64,000 nucleotides of DNA from Cristatella mucedo (taxonomy: Eukaryota; Bryozoa; Phylactolaemata; Cristatellidae): NCBI GenBank assembly GCA_009760855.2, contig WPIO01000051.1, positions 1,168,001 through 1,232,000 on the forward strand. Direction: 5' to 3'. The notes below the pieces were generated by a model. The model made no database searches and had not been told where the DNA came from. It saw only the letters and a list, made by a program, of their open reading frames with translations. Shown here piece after piece: positions 11,933 to 21,989 of the stretch (positions are counted from its first letter, which is position 1; each line of letters begins with the position of its first letter). A program made the translations under genes and the position numbers.

Positions 11933-12504
11933 TCAGAGCCGAAAGATCTCCCGATCCGACGAATAGCCGTTGCCGTCGATGTGCGCAACAGCTGCTTCTC
12001 GGAGGGCGCTGGGGATAGCGTCCTCCGCCGAGTCGGAGCGATGCACATCGGTGAACGTATTCGCGGCAGCGTCACTGGCGGCTGTCGGGCACGACGACGC
12101 GAGATCGCCGCTTTCCGATTCGGCAGCGAAAGCGTCCGGCGGCGAGTGGGTGCCGGCCGTCGCTTCGACTACTTCCGCTTCGTCGCCATCGTCCGGTGGC
12201 TCAGCGGCGTCCGATGCGGCAGCTGAGGTGGCGGACGCAGCTCGGCACGGCCGGTTCTTCTTGTATATGGGAGCGCGAGTGTTCTCAGTGGCGTTGTGCT
12301 GCATCCAGCCGACGCCCGAGGAGCACTGGCTGGCCGCGCCCACTTCGTCGGCCGACTTGACGTTGGCTGAAATGGTGAGCGTGTCGTCGTCGGCGGCGTC
12401 GCAGCTTCTCGTCGTCGACTTCGAAGTGAACTCAACGCCCGAGTCAAAGTGGTCCACCGACTTTCCGATGAGTCTGAAGCTGAACCGCTTCGGCCTTTTT
12501 GGGA
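11933..12504 (-). CDS. Exon 9: terminal cytoplasmic exon
   Basis: The acceptor CCTCGTTTTAG joins exon 8 in phase 1. It encodes [20 protein letters not shown] then a long Ala/Ser/Asp/Glu-rich tail that ends SDREIFRL and a TGA at 11,933-11,935. The early basic KRPKRFSF patch is short and could bind a partner, but no motif is diagnostic. A further downstream exon is not required. Confidence 0.7.
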
Positions 12505-15500
12505 CTAAAACGAGGTCACGTATTTGAAGAGAAGCACTCACAGAGTTTACATTTGGCCGGACGAGCGTGCACGAGCGCTCGTCAATCCGTCGAGAGAGGT
12601 TCGAGCACGCTAGCGCGAACGCACACACGTACGCACGCGCCAACACACACGTACGCACGCACGCACGCACACACACACACACACATACATGCATGTAAGG
12701 TGCACGCTGAAGGCAGTCGATGCTAATAGCCTCATAAGCAGTGGAAGCTATCACTATGGAAATTTAAGACGGGGGTCGCATTAAGTACGACGGCCCGAGC
12801 TGAAGGCGACGAACGACACTCTTCCATTTACAATCCTCTCCCGCCAGCAGGGGCGGCCGCGTCTGCTGGCTCCTGTATGCGTACCGAAAGCCGATTAGGC
12901 TTCGAGTTCGCCATAGAAAACTCTGCTGCGTAAAACCCACTTGGTCCGTGTGACCTTGTGGAGTTGAAGATTGAGAAACATACCTTCACCTCTGCTCATG
13001 AGAAGTAGGACAGCGCCGCCGCCATGACGAAGAACGACGAGAAATGACAAACGATTCAGACGGCGAACGCAAATGAAGAACGGTGTGGCGCAAGAGCCGC
13101 CGAGGCTGCAGAGTGTTCGGACAGACTGTCCCGGAGGGGATGCCGGGCGTGTGCGACAAGGCAGCGCCATCACCATAGGCGACGAGCTAGGCAGAGCCTC
13201 GCAGCGCGGAGCGAGCTCTCACCTTGGGGATGCTGCTGCTGATGCTTCGCTGCATGGCTCTCACGCAGCTGCGCTTGAACCCAGGCGCGTATGATGGCCG
13301 CCTCGTCGCCTTTCGGCATCGAATCTCCGACGAGTTCGCCGCCGGTGCCCGAGTTCGGCTCGGAGAGCTTTCGCATTCGATAGGTTCCTGACTCCTGCGG
13401 TGGAGCAGCAACGCCGGGCCGCTGACCCGCGAGAGCGACGAGGCGACGCAGCGAAGCGGCAATTGCAATGCCGATGAGCGGTTGCGGCGGCGGGGCGATA
13501 ATAGCAGTAACGGTCATTTTGGAATGTTAAAGACGCATCGGCATCTCGAACCCTAAAAGACGGGAGATCACTCACCACACGATCACCATCACTCACGATC
13601 ACACATCATACGTCACACATCACCATCACTCACCAACGAACCACATTCGCCGCCGCCGCGACGGTGAAGGACGTCCATTGCGGGAATCACTCCGACCGAC
13701 GATCGCCTCCACTTGGCGCGTACGGCGTAGCCGGCCGCTGCGACGAGCAGCAGAAACAGCAGGCTTGCCAACGCAGCGATAAGGGCCACCGCCACCTTCG
13801 AGTCTACAGCAGCAGCAGCGAGACAGCGACTCCTTCGAAGCGCGTTGCCAGAGAGCTTCCAGCTCCGAGAACGGGAGGAGCTCCCGAAGGGTCGCGACCG
13901 TCGCGCGTCGCCTCAAGGACGCAGCAGCCAACGGAGCTCATCCCTGCCACCCCCGAGCGAGCGAATTTCACCGGGCTGTCTGGTTTCGCCTGGGGACGCC
14001 ACTATTGCCAGGAATGCGCCGCCGCCCCCCCCCCCCCGAGAAGGGCGAGAGAGGGAGAGCATTCGCGCAGGGCGAGATGGAGAGCGCGCGGATCAAGTCT
14101 CGGACAAATTCCGGGTGGGCGGGCGGGCGGGCGGTCGCTGACCGGCGGCGCGGCAGCCCTCCACATGCCGAGCGGTGGTGGCGAACCGAGGCCGACATTG
14201 TCCGTAGACGCACAGCGCTGAGCGTTTTTAAAGCCGATTGGGCAACACGGCCTCGCCGCCACGCCTTTTGTGGCTCGTCGCGGAGCTTCTGAACCGCACG
14301 ACCGCTAACCGCGACGTCATTTATTTAGAATACGCAGCTTCTCGAACGCGATGCTGGTAAGATATTCAAGTTCTCGAGGGGTGCTATACGAATGACACAT
14401 GTCATCATTTCTCCGTCGTTTCTCCGTCGGAAAAATCGGCTCACTCGAACACTCAGGCCTCGAGCAGCCCGGCTCGCGGCAAGGGCTCGCGAGTTCTCGT
14501 GTGATGGAAGATCTCTCCGGCGGGCAGATGCGCCGGTCCAGCTGGCGCGACCGGTGCTCGGAGCGGTGCCCTGCTCGGCCTGTCGCTGCAGGCGCTGCGA
14601 GGTCTAGTCAAGCGTCGCACTGCGAGGTCAAGTCCAGCGCCGAGTGCAATGCGACCTCTGGAGGCGGCTTACCTATGACACTGTGAGGCGGCGATTCCTC
14701 GCCGACGTTGATGTGGACGGAGAGGACACCGCTGTTACGAAGTCGGCCGAGGTCGACGACGAGTGAGGAATTGAGGACCTTGTCCCAGCTGAAGTTCGCT
14801 CTCACGGGATTGTCAGACAGCCTGCATCGTCAGAGAGGCTACGCCAATGCGGGCGGCCATCGCGACTGACCGAGCCGCCGTAGCTGGTTGGCCCGCTGAA
14901 ACCTTCGGTAGTGCTGGTGTTAGGGTGGCACCTGGCTCCGGAAGCTACTAAAATCTTGAAAAAATTGCCGTCTAAACTTATTCCAGTTTTCATATTGGGT
15001 TTTGGTTAGATGTATAAAAAGGTCAAACAGTGGACACCTCTCTTACCACAGTCACGTGATACCGCCAACTTCGCCGCCCCCAAAATTAATTTTAACTGTA
15101 GCTCATCATTCAGCCAATAGGGCATCGTTTGCGCGTGGAGCCAGGTAAACTTCTGCTACGGCCACCGTGCCCATAGTGGGCTGCTCAACACGAAGCGTCT
15201 ATATAACACGTTTCGAGATATTTTTCTGCTTAGAGTTTCTCTAAAACCTATACCCTGAAACCGAAACCCAAAAAAGTCAAACCAAAAAAATGCAAAATCT
15301 AGCCTCTAAACCCTACACCCGAAAACCCAAACACAAGCAACCCCTAAACGCTACGCCCAAAATCCTAAACTTCAAGGTGAAAAGATTACTCTAAGTGCGT
15401 TTATTTAGCGACTTTCGGGTGCCGGTGACTACGCTGAAGAGCCTGCTAGGGGCGCTGTGCCCATAGCAGAAAATGACCTGGTTCCATGCACAAACGACGC

Positions 15501-17086
15501 GGTATTAGCTGCGCCGTTGACGGCCACCGCATGAGGAGAAACCGCGACCGCCCCCGTTGCTCGCCTTCTCGCAGCGGCGCCAGCCGCTGCCGTTCTGCGG
15601 CGGCTGCGGGCTATGACGAGTGGTCGGTCAACCTTAGGTCGGCCTTACCCGAAACTGGCCGTAATGTAGTCTGAATCGTCCTCGCCGAGACCCGTTACGT
15701 TGGCCAAGTACGCGTGCAGCTACAGCGAAGAGATGGTTCGCGCCCGCGCGTTCGGCCGCCAGCTACCGCCCGAGCAGGCCCGAGCTCGGCAGAAGCGACC
15801 GTCATCGGCCTCGTCGGAAGATTCGGTCGCAGCATCGGCGGCGACCGAGCGAGGCTTCCGCGCACCTGCTTTAGCTTTTCGTCGTACGTGTTCCGTTCGA
15901 TCGTCGTCAGAGTGGCGTGCGGCAGCTCTACTTCGCCTTTCAGCGTAAGGCTGACGGGCGCTCCTGCGGAACGAGGCGCGGAAGTGGGCACGTAAAAATG
16001 CGAAGACGGCGAGTCCGGCGCGCGTCGCGGGCGCCCAACGACGCGCGGCGGCGGTCGAGCGGCGCCGGAGGCTGGAGCGGACGGAAGTTAGTGTCCCGCT
16101 AGAAGTGTCCCGCTAGAAGACAGTTGCAGTAAAACTAGGCGACCGACGTCATTGGCGGCCCGGTCACCAGCATGCAAGTCTGCACGCGGGAAGGGGCCTG
16201 GGAGGGGGCGGGGCGGGTGGGCTAGATCGTAGGGGACCAGTGCGAGTTGCAACTGCTGCTGTCCTCTTGCGCTACGGCCGCCTGACTGCCGAGCGGTCGC
16301 GCGGCATATAGGTACGCGACCATAGCAACTCGCGACCGACTCTCGAGCGGGGCGCTCCCAAGCGGGGCGCTCCCGAGCGGGGCGCTCCCGAGCGGGGCGC
16401 TCCCGAGCGAGGCGCTCCCGAGCGAGGCGCTCCCGAGTGATGCACGCTGACCCTCGACGATTCGCCGCTACGGATAAGCGGCGGCGGCCGTCTGCGCCGA
16501 AGCCAGCAGTCAGCGATTGACTGGCGCAGGCGCCGTCATCGGGCCTGAAGCGTTCCGCGAAGCCGCAGTGAAAGTCGAGAATTGGCCGCCGCTGGAAGCG
16601 ATCGAGACGAACGGACTCAAAAAGAAGCTCGTCGTGACCAGAGCGCTGAGCGCTCAGCGGGACGGCCATCCTGGGGTCAGAGGATCAGCCGCCGATCGAT
16701 CGTCCTCACTTGTCCGCGAAATTTGTCCACCTCGCTCGCGATCGGCTGCGAGCGCACCGACTCGGGCAGCGCAGCGATGTCGAACCGGCCGCGGCGTCGG
16801 CCGCTGCCGTCGACTGAACGGCGCGGCGATAGAGCCGCGCGGAGCGCTACCCGGCGCGGCTGCGGCGCCGGTGGCACGGGCAGCGCCGAAAGGATGCAAT
16901 GTCCGCAAAGCCAGGGCCTCTCGCTCCCGCTCCGACTGCCGATAGTGTCGCCGCGGGGCACCGCTCGTGCGGCAACCGATCCCTCCGCAACTGCAAACGC
17001 CCGCCGGAGTGGGAATTCGGCGCCACGCTAGCGCCGTCGAGCGACTGCCGCGTCGGCGCAAGCGTGGCGCCGATCGAGCGAAAGAG

Positions 17087-17124
<38 letters not shown>

Positions 17125-17821
17125 GAGAGCAAGCACCTCTGGCCACCCACGCGTACTGCCGCCGGCCGCGATTGCCACGAGTCTCTTCGCGTCTGATACA
17201 GGCGGCTGTACTTCTGTATACAGACAATTGTATCTTCTATTACGGGAGCGGCTGTCCTTGCCTCACTCGGAGCTCGGCGAGCTGCCACCGCCGACCCTCA
17301 CTCTCCGTCGCTCGATCGGTCGAAGCCGATCCTGGTCGACGTCGGTCGCGACGACTAGCGGAGGCGGGGTATCGCCGAAGACGCCGGCGTAGTCGGCTGT
17401 CGTTACCGCTGCGCCTTAGCAATCACCGCCGCCTCAATTGTCGACAAGGATCGCGGCGTATCCCGGCGACCGCCGCCGCCGGCACCGCCGGCACTTCACG
17501 CGCATACCCTCGCGCCCGCGAACACCATCTGCTCGCCAGGACTCGGGTGTCACGCCCCTCTAGCCGCGGCCCGACGACCGCGGCTCGAGAGCGGCACGAG
17601 CGTCGCTAGCGGAGTCGCGCTGCGTCGTGAGGTCGGAGGCCGGAAGCCTTCGCGCTGCTGCGCTACGAAACGCCGGGCTGCCCTGCCCGCCGTGCGAGGC
17701 ACCGCCCGCAGCGGCGGCCCGCCCGCCCGGCGCATCCCACCGACTTCGCGTGGAAGGAGAGCGGGCTGCGTCGCGCTCGCCTGAGGTCGCATCGCGGCGC
17801 CGCGCGCCGGCGTCGCCCCTA

Positions 17822-17913
<92 letters not shown>

Positions 17914-18108
17914 AGCGTGCGACACGCAGACGCTGCCTTGCGGCCGCGCCGCGGTGGCTAGGGGGGATTGGGTTCGCTAGGAGGCACGCGTGCGCGCTCG
18001 CTTCTTACCCTGCGCAGCCGTCTGGCCGAGTACGACTGCTGCCAATGCGGTCGCGAAGCGGCGGAGCCAGCACGAGCAGACGACGACGGCGGGTCTGCGA
18101 GCGCGCAT
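11933..18108 (-). CDS. Predicted type I membrane protein, nine exons, unknown family
   Basis: The gene was assembled by hand from nine minus-strand exons. Intron phases agree at every junction (1,0,1,0,2,1,0,1), giving about 578 residues. Seen: a signal peptide (residues 1-32), an ectodomain to about 275 with possible N-glycosylation sites at 208, 234 and 242, one hydrophobic helix (about 278-302) followed by basic RAKWRR, and a cytoplasmic tail of about 270 residues that is basic first and rich in Ala, Ser, Asp and Glu later. The ectodomain stretch from about 170 to 265 alternates strand-like and helix-like segments, faintly like a SEA domain; that is inference only. I recognise no family. 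The start has A at -3 and lies in a CpG island. Exons 4-9 are firm, 1-2 likely, 3 tentative. Confidence 0.65.
12610..12694. repeat. CA/CG-type microsatellite
   Basis: A run of ACACGTACGCACGC-type and (CA)n units lies just upstream, in gene direction, of exon 9, in the intron. Confidence 0.85.
12874..12985 (+). repeat. LINE B 3' tail in an intron
   Basis: This matches the end of LINE B at 31,000-31,110: GCGTACCGAAAGCCG, then a CTGCGTAAAACCCAC stretch and GTGACCTTGTGGAGTTGAAG. It is 5'-truncated and antisense to the membrane-protein gene, in the intron between exons 8 and 9. Confidence 0.75.
13223..13394 (-). CDS. Exon 8: cytoplasmic tail
   Basis: The acceptor is TGCTCCACCGCAG and the donor CCCAAG|GTGAGA. 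It encodes [20 protein letters not shown] onward, including [19 protein letters not shown] and a His/Gln-rich end. Phase 0 in and phase 1 out. Confidence 0.78.
13566..13634. repeat. CAYCA-rich simple repeat at a donor site
   Basis: Degenerate ATCACCATCACTCACGATCA-type repeats directly follow the exon 7 donor on the minus strand, so the 5' part of this intron is a GTGATGGTGA-like array. Confidence 0.7.
13634..13803 (-). CDS. Exon 7: transmembrane helix
   Basis: The acceptor is GCTGCTGCTGCTGTAG and the donor TCGTTG|GTGAGT. After SK comes [20 protein letters not shown] then AGYAV, followed by a basic stop-transfer RAKWRR. This fixes the topology as type I. The exon ends in phase 0. Confidence 0.82.
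14358..14398 (+). repeat. LINE A/SINE-2 tail fragment
   Basis: AAGTTCTCGAGGGGTGCTAT followed by ACGAATGA is close to the tail at 22,392-22,425. It is a minimal piece of the shared LINE A/SINE-2 3' end. Confidence 0.5.
14673..14821 (-). CDS. Exon 6: ectodomain, membrane-proximal
   Basis: The acceptor is TCTGACGATGCAG and the donor ATAG|GTAAGC. It encodes [20 protein letters not shown], a hydrophobic [19 protein letters not shown] segment, and ends HSVI. Two further possible N-glycosylation sites (NFS, NSS) are present. Phase 2 in and phase 1 out. Confidence 0.8.
15240..15385. repeat. Degenerate CCCTAAA-like array
   Basis: Many CCTAAA, CCCTAAAC, AACCCAAA and similar words occur on the plus strand without a strict period. 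A comparable segment lies at 36,905-37,065, and both follow a GTGCCCATAG-bearing segment, so this is probably an interspersed repeat rather than a true telomere. Confidence 0.5.
15649..15719 (-). CDS. Exon 5: ectodomain
   Basis: The acceptor is CATCTCTTCGCTGTAG and the donor TTCGG|GTAAGG. It encodes [20 protein letters not shown] then ASF, with a possible N-glycosylation site (NVT). Phase 0 in and phase 2 out match both neighbours exactly. Confidence 0.75.
15866..15963 (-). CDS. Exon 4: ectodomain
   Basis: The acceptor is CTCGTTCCGCAG and the donor AAGCAG|GTGCGC. It encodes [20 protein letters not shown] and continues as a helix-like segment ending KLKQ. It starts in phase 1 and ends in phase 0. 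The composition is clearly protein-like compared with the shadow frames. Confidence 0.72.
16344..16440. repeat. 15-bp GC minisatellite
   Basis: Six tandem copies of a 15-bp unit (GGGGCGCTCCCGAGC, with variants) lie in the intron between tentative exon 3 and exon 4. Confidence 0.9.
16522..16645 (-). CDS. Exon 3, tentative
   Basis: A phase 0 acceptor (GCGCTCAG) opens a frame with a [18 protein letters not shown] stretch holding two cysteines. A phase 1 donor (A|GTCAAT) would join exon 4, but it is weak. Boundaries are uncertain and another exon could supply this junction. Confidence 0.3.
16710..16990 (-). CDS. Exon 2: ectodomain start
   Basis: The acceptor is GCGTTTGCAG and the exon ends CGCGGACAA|GTGAGG, phase 0. 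The frame encodes 93 residues, Arg- and Ala-rich at first and more protein-like near the end ([20 protein letters not shown]). The region has high GC, so open frames are common. The call rests on phase agreement with exon 1 and the good donor. Confidence 0.5.
17089..17119. repeat. (GA)n microsatellite
   Basis: An uninterrupted GA run of about 30 bases lies in intron 1 of the membrane-protein gene. Confidence 0.95.
17819..17913. repeat. (CT)n microsatellite
   Basis: About 95 bases of CT with occasional TTCT interruptions lie in intron 1 of the membrane-protein gene, shortly after the exon 1 donor. Confidence 0.95.
18009..18108 (-). CDS. Exon 1: signal peptide
   Basis: The ATG (AAG before it) opens [20 protein letters not shown], then a hydrophobic ALAAVVLG core and QTAAQ, a classic signal peptide with probable cleavage near AA|Q. 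The exon ends CAG-G|GTAAGA, phase 1. The other two frames across the same donor do not look like protein starts. A 5' UTR exon further upstream cannot be excluded. Confidence 0.6.
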
Positions 18109-18784
18109 CTTCCGACGCGCTTCGAGCGCGGGCTCGCGCCCGTGCGCTCTGCTGCGGCGGCCGAGGTGCGGCGGCGGCGACGCGCCGGCAGCCGGGACGG
18201 CTTTGGAAGCGCTCAGCCGTGCCAGCGCGGCCGCCGCCTCCGTAGAATCCTCCGCCGCGCCCGGTAACGTCTGAATGGTTGATAGCGGTGACGAGTCGGG
18301 TGTCCACGTGGCCCCTCCTTCAGCGCTGGCGAACTCCGCGCCAATGAATAACCGGCTGCGGAAGACCGTAAACCAATGAGCTTCTAGACTTTACATAGCT
18401 ACGTCGGGCTAGCGAAGCGGCAGCGCCAGCCCGACGGGCGACGGCCGCCGCTGCCGACAGCCGTCGCTGCCGCTGCAGCCGCGGCCCCGCTTGCCAGTGC
18501 CATTGGCCTGTGCGTCTCGCACGTCGCCCGCTTAGCAACGATGGCCAAGAGAAATGCACGGAAAAGAAGAAGAAACATACGAGTGCGACATACAAGACAC
18601 AGTTGCTACCGCGGAAAATAACGCGCCTCCAGGCACCCGAATCGCTGCCGGCAACAGCGACGCTGGCTATTCGGCGCGCGTAAGCAGGCGAGAAAAGGGA
18701 AAGTTCGTGGTAGCCGAGCTGAGCGCTCGGCGGCAGACTGGACATTGCTAAGCCAGTCAACCCCCGCCTTATCTTCGACTTGCA

Positions 18785-19180
18785 CGACTTCGAATACGCC
18801 GACGACGGCCGCTAGATGGCGCCGCTGAGGGCCTCTCCAAACCAAACCAGACCTCCAGATGCAACGAAGGCGTCAGCTATTATGAGCTGGTTTATATCAG
18901 ACCTCCAGATGCAACGGACAAACGCTGTAATTCGAAGGTGCCAGCATTGGTTTCGGCTCCAGATATAAAAACTTTAAATAGTCCAGTTGTAATTTTCTAT
19001 GGAAAACCATAATTTGCTCGCTCTCATGAGGTGGCAGCATACTTTCCTCTCAGTGGCATCACCTAAAATGCTTCCTGCCACACGTCACGACTCCACATGA
19101 ACAACGCCGCTGGAAATTGCGTCTTTCATTTTCAGTTATGAATATGTGTTTCCTAATTTGAGAGTTGCCTAGCAAGTTCT
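18785..19180. other. Unassigned non-coding stretch
   Basis: A short direct repeat, CAGACCTCCAGATGCAACG, occurs at about 18,850 and 18,898, 48 bases apart. Nothing else is supported. Confidence 0.45.
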
Positions 19181-19184
19181 TTTC

Positions 19185-19570
19185 CCCATAGTTGAATCAG
19201 TTGCAAATCGTTAGCGTTCCCTTAGCAAGCCGAAGATATTCCTGTCTCAGCTGAGAGCATCAATTGGGTTAGATCGACTCTCCGATGTCGCCTTGTTAAA
19301 GACACACGGGAGAATATTGACTTTCAAACTGTAATAGACCTGCTTGCCACGTTCAAGTCCAGAAAAATTCCCCTAAGCTAAAGCTGTGATAGCTACCCTG
19401 TCCCTTTACTACAGTTAGTAAGACTTTCTCGACTAGGTCTGCCTCCTTAGCGAGTGTTTTTTGATTATTTTTCTGTGGTGGAGCTACTTTGCATTGACTT
19501 TTGATAAGGGGAGGTGCACCATTTGTGGCTTGTCCCCGGGTGCCGAAAGGTCTCACTACACCTCTGCCCA
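19185..19570 (+). mobile_element. hAT transposon 3' end (ZMYM1-like), decayed
   Basis: The frame RSLSKPKIFLSQLRAS then IGLDRLSDVALL, followed by a frameshift to IDFQTVIDLLATFKS, matches the C-terminal dimerisation region of hAT transposases. The copy at 34,555-34,776 reads CERSFSKLKTILPY and later DFQTVIDQFATIKN. CTACACCTCTG at about 19,557-19,567 resembles the inverted terminal repeat CTACGCCACTG that ends the other copy at 36,085. Only the last part of the element remains. Confidence 0.75.
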
Positions 19571-20720
19571 CGAGGCATCGCCAGCATCCAGGGCCGCCGC
19601 CTCACTGGCTCGCTTGCATCTCGTTGTTACAGCGATCTGCCAAGCGGAGCTCCGACTGTGGCTCGGCGATCTGCAACTGTATCGAAATTGAATGAGAGGC
19701 TCAGCCTCTCCACAGCTAGCGGCGGCGCACGGTAGGCTAGAGTTGGCACCTGAGCGTATGGCCGACAGGCGTGTTAATCTTCGCAGTACGCATTCACGCT
19801 GGATCTCGGAGGTTCTTCGCCGCAGTTGGAGAGGCTCGGCGCATTCTCAAAGAGGCACTTCTCTCGCTACGCCCGCACGCTCTGCAGCCAGCGACAGCAG
19901 CGGCAGCCTCCACAGTCACCACAGCCTCTGCGCCAGCCTCTTCTAGCTGTGCCAGCTGACACATGCGGGCCTCTAGGTGAGACCCGTGCAGAAAAGCAAG
20001 TGCAACTTCAAAGTGGCGGCAGCTTGCCATTCCACGGCTGGTGAAGCAAAGGTGACTGTTCTGGGTGTGTAACATTCCTCCTAACGACACGACGCAACAA
20101 CGTCCAGCCCCATCGTCTGCTCACGTGTGACATGCCGCCGGACAGTTGTCGAAGCACTGTCTGAACTCGCTGCTGGTGCCTGCTACCAGTCGTCCGTTGC
20201 ACTTTTTTTTCATATTTTTGAGCCGTCCGTCTTTTGAAACCGAGCCATCTATAGAAGACCTGTCCGTCGGATGACTAACGCACTCGATCCATGGCTAACC
20301 TCATTCACCATACATGCAGAGACAGAACGCACACGGGAAATCGTGCTTTTAGAAACCCCGACATTTAAACCGCCGGTCCGTTGTGCCTTTGTCGTGAGAA
20401 GTCCACATGGACCAGCGTGCAGATGTGCTGGCCGGTGTATCGTCGACGAACACCCGGACCGTTAAGGATGACATTGAATGCGAACTAGCCGCTACCTAGC
20501 TGGTGAGCGATCTACGGCGTCTGGTCATCAATTTCTCGATTAGCTGCGGGAACCCAAGGAGCTACCCTTGTACGGCGACCGCACACCCACTGAAGGGATC
20601 CGCCGCTCGTCGTGGCCAGGACTGGCTAGACAACGGCTGAACGGTCCGAAGCCACTACGAAGATTTAGGCGACCGATATTAGGTCGTAAAGCAGAGGTAA
20701 AGCTGATTCAGCACCCTACT
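19571..20720. other. Moderately GC-rich unassigned stretch
   Basis: Several frames of 60-100 codons overlap in all phases, as expected of GC-rich non-coding DNA. There is no splice-phase chain or recognised domain. Confidence 0.35.
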
Positions 20721-20724
20721 TTAT

Positions 20725-20860
20725 AGAGCGACAGAGGGGTCTTTGCTGCTTTCTACCCACTTGCAGTAGGCAAGAAAGGATTGCTTACAGCAGGGCTCGA
20801 ACCCAAAACCTGTTTCTCGAAGTGCCAATCGTCTCGCAAAGTGGTCATTGCATTCGGCAT
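20725..20860 (-). mobile_element. tRNA-derived SINE-1 copy, decayed
   Basis: On the minus strand there is a box B-like GGTTTTGGGTTCGAGCCCTG, then the SINE-1 body (CAATCCTTTCTTGCC, GACCCCTCTGTCGCTCTA). Confidence 0.65.
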
Positions 20861-20889
20861 CAACTTGGATAGAAGCAACACCGACGGGC

Positions 20890-21140
20890 AGGAGCAACAG
20901 CACGAGAGATGTTGCTTCAACAAAGCAGCAGCCGCAGACATAGAGGCAATTTTAGTAGCAGACGCAGCAACAGGGCAGCAGCAGAGGCAGTTATGTAGGG
21001 AGCAGCAGAGGGGGGGAGGCAGCGTCTGCGACAGGGGCAGCGGTAGTGGTAGAGGCAGCAGCAGAGGCAGCAGCGGAGGCAGTGACAGAGGAAGCCACGG
21101 AGACAGAGGAAGCAGCAGGGGCAGACAAAAGCAGCTGGTA
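20890..21140. repeat. GCAGCAG/AGGCAG-rich simple repeat
   Basis: Imperfect GGCAGCAGCAGAGGCAGC-type units are spread over about 250 bases. They keep a plus-strand frame open (Gly/Ser/Arg-rich) and a Leu/Pro-rich frame on the other strand. Both look like products of the repeat, not a gene. Confidence 0.75.
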
Positions 21141-21299
21141 TCAAGAGTAGCACCAGCAGAAGCGTCGCTGGTGCTTCTTCGAGGAGGCCGCACTTGAAGG
21201 CACCGAAGAGCGGATTCGACGCGCTGGCCTTTTCAATCTTCCCCGGCCGATGGCTAGGGCGCACAAGGAGACATTTGGCAGTTAAATGTCAAGTTTAGC

Positions 21300-21880
21300 A
21301 TTGCTGTTTTGCATACGGAGCTCGTTTATCACTGCCGCCAGACTAAGCCGTGCCTCTCGACTGCCTTAGTTGGGTACCGTTGCGAGCAGCATGACCGATG
21401 CCGATATGTCGGTGACTTGAGCGGACCGCGCAGTCGCCGCATGCTTCGCACCGTACAGCCGCCGGAAGTCCCGACAGCCCCGAGGTGGCTGAGAAAGCAG
21501 TAGGGCGATCGCCCGCTCTGCGATACTTGGCCCGCACTCCCGCCTCTCTGCAGCCTTCGCGAGCGTCGTTTATCGTAGAATCGTGCCTAGAGACTCCTCA
21601 CCGCATTGGCGCCCGACGTCCGCTTATGCTTATCACGGCCACCAACTGGTGGGCGCCGGCCGGCTGGTTGGTCAACGGCGAGGCGCCAACGCGAGCGTCG
21701 CCGACCGGTCCTGGCTGGTTTGAGCTGTTCAAAAATATGACAGCCCGTGTATTTAACCTTCCCGTCGGCAGCAGAGCGCCACCGGCGGGTGCGACATCGA
21801 CCGGTCTGCCCGCTTTCGCCGGGCTGAGCACCTAAACGGAGCCAGCGACTAATATCACTATGCAGCATGATTTTGATCCT
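21300..21880. other. GC-rich stretch with open frames, unassigned
   Basis: A 116-codon plus-strand frame (21,485-21,835) overlaps open minus-strand frames (21,587-21,868). Neither has a recognised domain or clear splice sites. The region may be a small CpG-rich segment. Confidence 0.3.
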
Positions 21881-21989
21881 TATGTAGTAAGCATTACTTC
21901 CTTTAATTATTGTACCTCAGAAATATACAAAGTGGCTATTAGTCCCTAAACAATTTGCTCTTGTGACCGGGATAGTAATTACCTTTAAA

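Larger units (their letters stand above)
14100..18780. promoter_or_regulatory. CpG-rich island over 5' part of membrane-protein gene
   Basis: The region from about 15,450 to 18,780, and again around 13,100-14,650, is rich in G, C and CpG, unlike the AT-rich flanks. The predicted translation start at 18,108 is inside it, so the part from about 17,950 to 18,780 is the likely promoter. No TATA box or single initiator can be singled out. Confidence 0.45.

Noticed and set aside
16088-16669. 193-codon minus-strand frame as a single exon
   Set aside because: Much of it is the translation of the 15-bp GC minisatellite (repeated ARERP-type units); only its first part is kept as tentative exon 3.
20781-21197. 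Gly/Ser/Arg-rich plus-strand protein
   Set aside because: The frame is produced by a GCAGCAG/AGGCAG simple repeat and begins inside an inverted SINE-1.
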